DNA of 64,000 nucleotides from Cylicocyclus nassatus (Eukaryota > Nematoda > Chromadorea > Rhabditida > Strongylidae): positions 57,892-121,891 of the forward strand of contig CATQJL010000338.1 of NCBI GenBank assembly GCA_958299035.1. The letters are read 5' to 3'. Under the pieces are notes generated by a model. The model saw nothing but the letters and a program-made list of their open reading frames with translations. It did no database searches and had not been told where the DNA came from. Positions 59,472 to 64,000 of the stretch are shown here, in pieces. Both the position numbers and the translations under genes were made by a program. Position 1 is the stretch's first letter. Every line of letters begins with the position of its first letter.

Positions 59472-59504
59472 AACTAATAAAAAATTTTAGGGTTAAACTT
59501 CGTT

Positions 59505-59690
59505 TTTGATAACGACACAAAGATAGATTATATATTTTGAATATGCAAATATAATTCAAGTTAATTTTAAGGTATTAACATTTTTTAACAATTAAGGGGT
59601 TAAATGTTAAATATTTAAAATAAACGTTTCAAGGCTTGAAAATATCATATATTTGAATTATATTTGCAATATCAAATAATAATTAAGTTT
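59505..59690. promoter_or_regulatory. Divergent class B (minus) and class A (plus) promoters
   Basis: Minus: AATTATATTTGCATATTC, then CTATCTTTGTGTCG. Plus: ATTTGAATTATATTTGCAAT then ATCAAA (about 59652-59677), followed by AAGTTTAACCC. Confidence 0.75.
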
Positions 59691-59710
59691 AACCCTAAAT
59701 TTAAAGCATT

Positions 59711-60001
59711 ATGGCAGAAGTTAAAGTAAAATTCAACGCCCCAATTTTCAGACTTCGGGCGTTTTGCGTGATAGTCCACAAGGAGGGCTTGAGAGCGGCG
59801 GCTTATATCGGCTCGCCCGACCAATGTTCGGCTTGGCTGAAACGATACGAGCCAACGTCTGACCGCTTTTTATTGCGCCGTTTCGTTGTCGGCAGAAGCA
59901 AGGCGTTTAGGTTCAAGGGCAAGGAGTATGCGCCCAAAGACTTGAAAAGCCTTCAAAACTATCTTTATAAGTTGGGTATTTTTGAATTTACGGCATTATA
60001 A
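59711..60001 (+). CDS. Small basic protein (96 aa)
   Basis: RFVVGRSKAFRFKGKEYAPKDLKSLQNYLYK; basic, probably nucleic-acid binding. Single-gene unit. The next 160 nt hold no gene. Confidence 0.6.
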   Translation: MAEVKVKFNAPIFRLRAFCVIVHKEGLRAAAYIGSPDQCSAWLKRYEPTSDRFLLRRFVVGRSKAFRFKGKEYAPKDLKSLQNYLYKLGIFEFTAL

Positions 60002-60139
60002 GCCGTTACGGGGCGTTTCAGACCATACAAGACAAGACAAGCAAGCAAAAACACACCCGAAACAAGCGAAAATACACGGCAATAATATAATTTTTAATAT
60101 CTGTAAATTATTGATATTTAATTAATTGCAATTATTTTT

Positions 60140-60198
60140 GAAAAAAGTTTGAAAAATATTTGCATATTCAAAATATTTGCCGTACCTTTGTATCAACA
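60140..60198 (+). promoter_or_regulatory. Class B promoter of the tRNA cluster
   Basis: AAATATTTGCATATTCAAAATATTTG then GTACCTTTGTATCAAC. Its upstream flank is nearly identical to that of the gene at 44805. Confidence 0.75.
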
Positions 60199-60425
60199 AA
60201 AGAAACAAAGAGGACAGCCTCCGAGACCCCAAGGGTCAACGTCAGAAAGTCGGGGGCGGACGAGTCGGCGGATGCAACCGATGCCCCTCTTGGTTCTTTG
60301 AAATAACCGCAAGGCGGTCGGGGATTGCGTCAGCGGACGGGACGCAGTATGGGGTTTGCAGAAGACAACGACACCCACGACCACGAAACCCGAAGGGTCA
60401 GCCGTCAGGCGGTTTTGTTTTTTTT
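60199..60425 (+). ncRNA. Transcribed non-coding leader of the tRNA cluster
   Basis: About 225 nt between promoter and first tRNA, without ORF bias. It has ACCGCAAGGCGGT-like and GGTCAGCCGTC stems and ends in GGCGGTTTTG and T8 directly before the tRNA. TTGGTTCTTTG (60289-60299) recurs at 60573-60583. It may be a small RNA. Confidence 0.4.
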
Positions 60426-60500
60426 GCCGACGTAACTCAGCGGTTCAGAGTTGCCCCCGAAGAGGGGGGAGGGTCGGGGGTTCGAATCCTCCCGTTGGTG
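60426..60500 (+). tRNA. tRNA, isotype uncertain (loop contains CCGAAGA)
   Basis: Acceptor GCCGACG pairs with CGTTGGT (60493-60499). D-arm ACTC..GAGT; T-arm GGGGG-TTCGAAT-CCTCC. The anticodon region is a G/C-rich CCCCC-GAAGA-GGGGG stem whose loop is short and lacks U33. Reading the loop as CCGAAGA gives anticodon GAA (Phe); other alignment gives AAG. CCA is not encoded. Confidence 0.7.
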
Positions 60501-60574
60501 CAACATCCAAAGCCAAGGGCGATGGGGTCTGCCAAGTTACGATGGGCGGGAGGTGCTTACCGAACAGCACCATT

Positions 60575-60690
60575 GGTTCTTTGCGTGTAAGTCAGACGGC
60601 AACCTTCAGAGTGTGCATTATGTTGTCGTTGTCGGTCTGACGGGTCAGCACGTCCACAAGGAGGTGGGGGTTCGACTCCCCCAAGAGCCA
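60575..60690 (+). ncRNA. tRNA-like element (116 nt)
   Basis: GGTTCTT (60575-60581) pairs fully with AAGAGCC (60683-60689), followed by A. The T-arm is intact (GGGGG-TTCGACT-CCCCC). Where D- and anticodon arms belong there is a long stem, GTCAGACGGCAAC against GTTGTC and GTCTGAC, and a second hairpin CACGTCC-ACAA-GGAGGTG. It is too long for a normal tRNA; either a tRNA with an insertion or a tRNA mimic. Confidence 0.55.
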
Positions 60691-60761
60691 CAATCCAAAG
60701 CGCAAACGGCTTTGGGGTCGGTGCAAAACACACCGGGCGTTTACCTAACAACGCAATTCTT

Positions 60762-60835
60762 GCCCACGTAGCGCAGTTGGTTAGCGCACGATACTTTTAA
60801 TATCGGGGTCGGGGGTTCAAGTCCCTCCGTGGGTA
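60762..60835 (+). tRNA. tRNA-Lys (UUU)
   Basis: Cloverleaf complete: acceptor GCCCACG/CGTGGGT, D-arm GCGC..GCGC, anticodon arm CGATA-CTTTTAA-TATCG (anticodon TTT), T-arm GGGGG-TTCAAGT-CCCTC. CCA not encoded. Confidence 0.93.
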
Positions 60836-60870
60836 CATTCATTGTTAAACACATAAAAACACATAAAAAA

Positions 60871-61152
60871 ATGGAAATTCTCAACACATTCCTTGCCTCA
60901 TTCACCGAAAAGGTGAAGGCAATCGCCGAGTCCGACGACGACGACTACGGCAAACTCCTTGCCCTCCGTGGCTACATTTTCGGCACTCCCGCCGTTGGCT
61001 ACAATGGAACCAAGGCTTGCTTCTCAATGCTTGAAAAGGGTTTCGACCCCGACGGCTACGGCTCAGACATCGAAAACGCCGTAAAACGTGAACTCAGAGA
61101 ACAAGACAAGCACTTCTCGCTGAAGGCTTGCAAGCAAGGAAAGAGCATCTAA
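60871..61152 (+). CDS. Hypothetical protein (93 aa)
   Basis: Acidic helical protein (FTEKVKAIAESDDDDYGKLLALRG). Start 60871 in an A-rich leader; it may be co-transcribed with the tRNAs. Confidence 0.65.
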   Translation: MEILNTFLASFTEKVKAIAESDDDDYGKLLALRGYIFGTPAVGYNGTKACFSMLEKGFDPDGYGSDIENAVKRELREQDKHFSLKACKQGKSI

Positions 61153-61204
61153 TTTCGTATTTTCGTAAACTTGGCATATTCTTTATTATCAGTTTTGTAT
61201 TTAA

Positions 61205-61242
61205 CAGCGTCCTTGGCTCACGTCTTGGACGCTGTTTTTTTT
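61205..61242 (+). terminator. Terminator of the tRNA cluster
   Basis: CAGCGTCC/GGACGCTG, T8. Confidence 0.88.
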
Positions 61243-61294
61243 GTGTCCGCACCTTTTTTTGGGGGGGTAGGGGACAAGAAAAGGAATAAGGGAC

Positions 61295-61328
61295 AAAAAA
61301 AAGCCGTCAGAATTGCTCCCGACGGCTT
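61295..61328 (-). terminator. Terminator of the methyltransferase operon
   Basis: Minus: AAGCCGTC-N12-GACGGCTT, T8. 61153-61427 otherwise holds no gene. Confidence 0.8.
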
Positions 61329-61427
61329 GAAACATAATAACAAATACTAATACCAATAAAAAGAAAATGAAAAGATTATTTAAAATGTCCGCATCTGTTT
61401 CTTTCTGTTCCTTAGTGTCCTTGCGAA

Positions 61428-62252
61428 TTAATCCTCGTAAGGGTATGATATTGTTTGGTCGCTGAAATACACACGGGCGTCGGCTCTGAAAGCGGTGTCC
61501 GTCGTATTCTTCTCACCCTCGCACCCGTGGCACTCCAAAGACCACGCCTCAAGGTCGAACTTCTCGCCGTGGGCGGTCTGAATAGCCTCCACGATGCGCC
61601 ATATCTCAGCCTCGGTCACGTCCTTGAGGGTCACGTCGCCGATTTTGCCCGGCGGAACGGCATAGGGGCGCTCCTTGCAAATCAACTCCGGGGCGTATGG
61701 CAACGACTCAATCCACTTGCAGAAACAACGCCAATCGGCGAGGCGGTGGTTGCGCCTCTGTTGCCAAATGGTCTGCAGTTGCTTGTAGTTGGTGCAGACC
61801 TGCATTATGAGTTCCACGCCCATCGGCATATTGCTCATTACCCTCATAAGGTTCTCGGGGGTCTGCTCCTTGGCGTATGCGTCTATCATAGTCTGAACCC
61901 TCGCCACGATTTCGGGGTCTGCGTACTCGTTGACACATTTCGAAAGGCGGATTTTCTGTACGCAGTGCATAAGCGACTGCGAGGACACTATCTGAGCGAA
62001 GTGATAACGCTCAAACTGACGTAGCCAATATTGGGGGAATCGCACGTCGAACGACACCGCAATTCCCGTGAGGGCGTTGTCGTGACCGCCGACCCCCGTC
62101 TTTACTACTGAGTCAGCCAATCGGGCGAGGCGTTTCAGACCCTCGGCGCTGGTCTTGCCATTTACCTCGGGAGCGTCAAGGTTCTTAGGCAGACCCGACG
62201 CAACCGCCGCCTCATCCAAGAAGGCGATGGAATAGTTGAGAATTTTAAGCAT
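61428..62252 (-). CDS. Conserved phage protein, ThyX-like (274 aa)
   Basis: GVGGHDNALTGIAVSFDVRFPQYWLRQFERYHFAQIVSSQSLMH..NYKQLQTIWQQRRNHRLADWRCFCKWIESLPY is a pattern I know from many phages. The R/H-rich segments and general layout recall flavin-dependent thymidylate synthase (ThyX), but the canonical RHRxxSxNxxSxR motif is absent, so activity is doubtful. Confidence 0.6.
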   Translation of the reverse strand: MLKILNYSIAFLDEAAVASGLPKNLDAPEVNGKTSAEGLKRLARLADSVVKTGVGGHDNALTGIAVSFDVRFPQYWLRQFERYHFAQIVSSQSLMHCVQKIRLSKCVNEYADPEIVARVQTMIDAYAKEQTPENLMRVMSNMPMGVELIMQVCTNYKQLQTIWQQRRNHRLADWRCFCKWIESLPYAPELICKERPYAVPPGKIGDVTLKDVTEAEIWRIVEAIQTAHGEKFDLEAWSLECHGCEGEKNTTDTAFRADARVYFSDQTISYPYED

Positions 62253-62263
62253 ATAACAAATAA

Positions 62264-62650
62264 TTATTTTAATATCATATTTTTTATTTTGAACACGTCG
62301 TCCGCACTCAGACGCTCGGGGCGTGTGTGGCTTATCTGATAGAGGGCGGTCTTGAAGTTGTCCGCCTCCATATTCCGCTCAAAGCGTACGTATCGGGTCT
62401 TGAAATAGTCAGACTCCCGTAACATATCCCGAGCGTCGTTCAGAATGTGGGTGAAAAGGCTCGGACGCACGTCGTGCAACAGAAACGGCACGACCTGCCG
62501 CATACAAGGAAAGCCACAGCGGTCGGCGTAAAGAACCACCGCAAGGTCAAACGAGCGGTCGCCCATTATGTCCTTGGCTCGGGGTATCGCCCTTGTCATT
62601 ATGTCCACCGCCCACTCATATCGGCGGTGTGTGAGTTGGTCTGTCGTCAT
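62264..62650 (-). CDS. Hypothetical protein (128 aa)
   Basis: Helical protein (DLAVVLYADRCGFPCMRQVVPFLLHDVRPSLFTHILNDARDML). Family unknown. Lies between the methyltransferase and ThyX-like genes in one operon. Confidence 0.6.
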   Translation of the reverse strand: MTTDQLTHRRYEWAVDIMTRAIPRAKDIMGDRSFDLAVVLYADRCGFPCMRQVVPFLLHDVRPSLFTHILNDARDMLRESDYFKTRYVRFERNMEADNFKTALYQISHTRPERLSADDVFKIKNMILK

Positions 62651-62686
62651 TGTCTTGTTCGGGGTTGATTGATTGGTTGGTTGTGA

Positions 62687-63907
62687 TTAGAAAAGAAAAC
62701 CGCAACGGCGCTTGTATTCCGCAACCATCACCTTGGGGACGAACAGACGCTCCGTTGCCGAGTTGTTCGCCGTGCTTGAATAGGTGTTTCGCTTGTCTAT
62801 GCTTGCCACGCACTCAAATCTATCCTCGGGCATTGAGTATTCCGACACCACGACGATGCCGCTCTGCCGCTCCGCCCAATCATAGAACGCCTCATAGTCG
62901 AAACCGCCCAAGTTGTACTCGGCGGTGTTGCGGTATGGTATGTCGCAATAAATAACGCTGTCGGGTGCTATCGGTACGTCTGAATACGAGGCGCATCCGT
63001 TGTATATCCTTTCACGCACGGGGGCGAGCGACTTGCCGAGACTCTCTATCCTCTTGGTGTTGGCGTAACTCTCCAAGGAATAGAAGGCATCCAAGTCCGA
63101 CAACTGACGGAGCAACGCCAAATTCTTCAAAGAACTATTATCCTTGCCCATAACCACCTCGGCGTATGTCAAGGGCAAAGGCAGAAACTCCCTCATCTTA
63201 TTGTACGCCTCCTCGGTAGGGAAACCCCACTGGGAACGTCCGAAATAGTGACGCTCCATATTGGTGTTCAGACGGCGACCGACCTCGGCTTGGGTCAGTC
63301 CCGAAGCCTTCAGCGCATCGCAAAGGTAGGCACGAAGACGCTCGCACTCCGCCTCATTCATCGCCGTCAGTTTCCCCTTGAAGTCGTCGAACGTGAGGTC
63401 GGTGTCCATCACGTTTTCAAGATACCAATTAATATAATTTGTCTTGACCTTCTCCTTGTTGTCTACAATCCACGTACGGGAATGGTGGGCGCATCCCATC
63501 TCCTTGAGTTCGCTGTCGTCACCTTCCACCCTCGCCTTGTGGAGGGCGTGTTTGAACGGCTCAATGGTCGTGCCGTAGATATATTCTCGGCAGTTTCCGC
63601 CGAAAGACCACCCGAAACGGGACAAGCCGTCGTAATCGCCGAGGGCGTGGTACTCCTCACGGGTCAGCCACCTATGAAGACCCTCAACTTTGCCCAGCAT
63701 CGCATCACGAAAGAAAAGGCTTAGGGGGTTGCGGTCATTCATATACACTTCCTTGTACTTGACCGACAGAATGGCACGGTGGCTTACTGCACCGCCTCCG
63801 CAAAAGAGGTCATAAAGACGGCGGGCGGGCGGTAGATGGTCTACCACCCATTCCGCTATAAGGTTCTTGCTACCCATATAGGGCAAGCCGTAATATTTCA
63901 ATATCAT
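62687..63907 (-). CDS. DNA adenine methyltransferase, D12 (Dam) class, with inserted HTH segment (406 aa)
   Basis: Transfers methyl from SAM to adenine N6. YYGLPYMGSKN near the N-terminus and DLFCGGG (33-39) bind SAM; VIYCDIPY (DIPY 322-325) is the catalytic DPPY-type motif; DWAERQSGIVVVSEY follows. Residues about 195-250 (ALKASGLTQAEVGRRLNTN..FPTEEAYNKMREFL) form an XRE-like HTH inside the catalytic domain, which may serve as target recognition. The protein is longer than Dam (about 280). It probably protects phage DNA from restriction. Confidence 0.88.
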   Translation of the reverse strand: MILKYYGLPYMGSKNLIAEWVVDHLPPARRLYDLFCGGGAVSHRAILSVKYKEVYMNDRNPLSLFFRDAMLGKVEGLHRWLTREEYHALGDYDGLSRFGWSFGGNCREYIYGTTIEPFKHALHKARVEGDDSELKEMGCAHHSRTWIVDNKEKVKTNYINWYLENVMDTDLTFDDFKGKLTAMNEAECERLRAYLCDALKASGLTQAEVGRRLNTNMERHYFGRSQWGFPTEEAYNKMREFLPLPLTYAEVVMGKDNSSLKNLALLRQLSDLDAFYSLESYANTKRIESLGKSLAPVRERIYNGCASYSDVPIAPDSVIYCDIPYRNTAEYNLGGFDYEAFYDWAERQSGIVVVSEYSMPEDRFECVASIDKRNTYSSTANNSATERLFVPKVMVAEYKRRCGFLF

Positions 63908-63932
63908 TTTTTCGCCTTGGTGTTAGCATTTG

Positions 63933-64000
63933 CGCCCCCAACGGGATTCGAACCCGTAGCCTTCCGAGCCAAAGTCGGACGTTCCACCATTGAACTATGG
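63933..64000 (-). tRNA. tRNA-Gln (UUG), 5' end beyond window
   Basis: Minus strand: T-arm ACGGG-TTCGAAT-CCCGT, anticodon arm TCCGA-CTTTGGC-TCGGA (anticodon TTG), D-arm GTTC..GAAC; the 3' acceptor TGGGGGC is present and the 5' acceptor is cut by the window end. Confidence 0.85.

Overview
The window is part of the genome of a tailed bacteriophage (siphovirus-like: long tape measure, Dit-like and hub-like tail proteins, no sheath seen) that probably infects a Bacteroidales host. Evidence for the host is promoter and leader style: dozens of TTTG-N19/21-TAnnTTTG promoters, A-rich leaders in place of Shine-Dalgarno sites for most genes, and families best known from Bacteroidales phages (DUF2693/WYL_2, DUF3846, crAss001_48-related, a Cys-rich structural protein). 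The genome runs off both ends of the window. No terminase, portal, capsid, DNA polymerase or integrase is present here.

Layout. 1-5.35 kb (minus): tape measure gene, interrupted by a ~306-nt group I intron with no ORF. 5.5-6.4 kb: three small minus genes. 6.7-7.8 kb (plus): WYL_2-type small protein and Dit-like tail protein. 7.8-11.4 kb (minus): 1220-aa baseplate hub/tail protein. 11.6-17.5 kb (plus): receptor-binding fibre, two small conserved phage proteins, two mini membrane proteins and a second, AT-richer fibre; this cassette looks recently exchanged. 17.7-19.5 kb: a broken ORF, an HTH protein and a LysR-type regulator. 19.6-22.3 kb (plus): accessory operon of small Cys-rich proteins. 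22.4-24.6 kb (minus): zinc-ribbon protein, two lipoproteins. 24.8-30.5 kb (plus): SSB, small proteins, holin-like protein, membrane-anchored amidase endolysin, other membrane proteins. 30.6-35.2 kb (minus): virion-type proteins and small genes. 35.4-60 kb: dense early-type small genes on both strands in short operons, each led by near-identical promoters and an AAGTTTAACCC leader; recognisable members are MazG, Nmad1/DUF1599, NADAR and HTH proteins. 56.7-57.7 kb: large intergenic region with a 12-copy iteron array. 60.1-60.9 kb: RNA cluster with tRNA-Lys, an odd tRNA and a 116-nt tRNA-like element. 61.4-64 kb (minus): ThyX-like conserved phage protein, a Dam-type adenine methyltransferase with an inserted HTH segment, and a tRNA-Gln running off the right edge.

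How it fits together. Tail genes build the particle; the 24.8-30.5 kb block couples SSB with lysis functions; the numerous small genes behind copies of one promoter look like host-takeover and anti-defence genes (NADAR, methyltransferase, MazG/Nmad1). The iteron array is the best candidate for a replication or partition centre. Three near-parS palindromes sit 8-10 nt upstream of start codons. Several small genes carry apparent one-base frame disruptions or lack a start codon; some lie at homopolymers, so sequence error, decay and programmed frameshifting must be separated experimentally.
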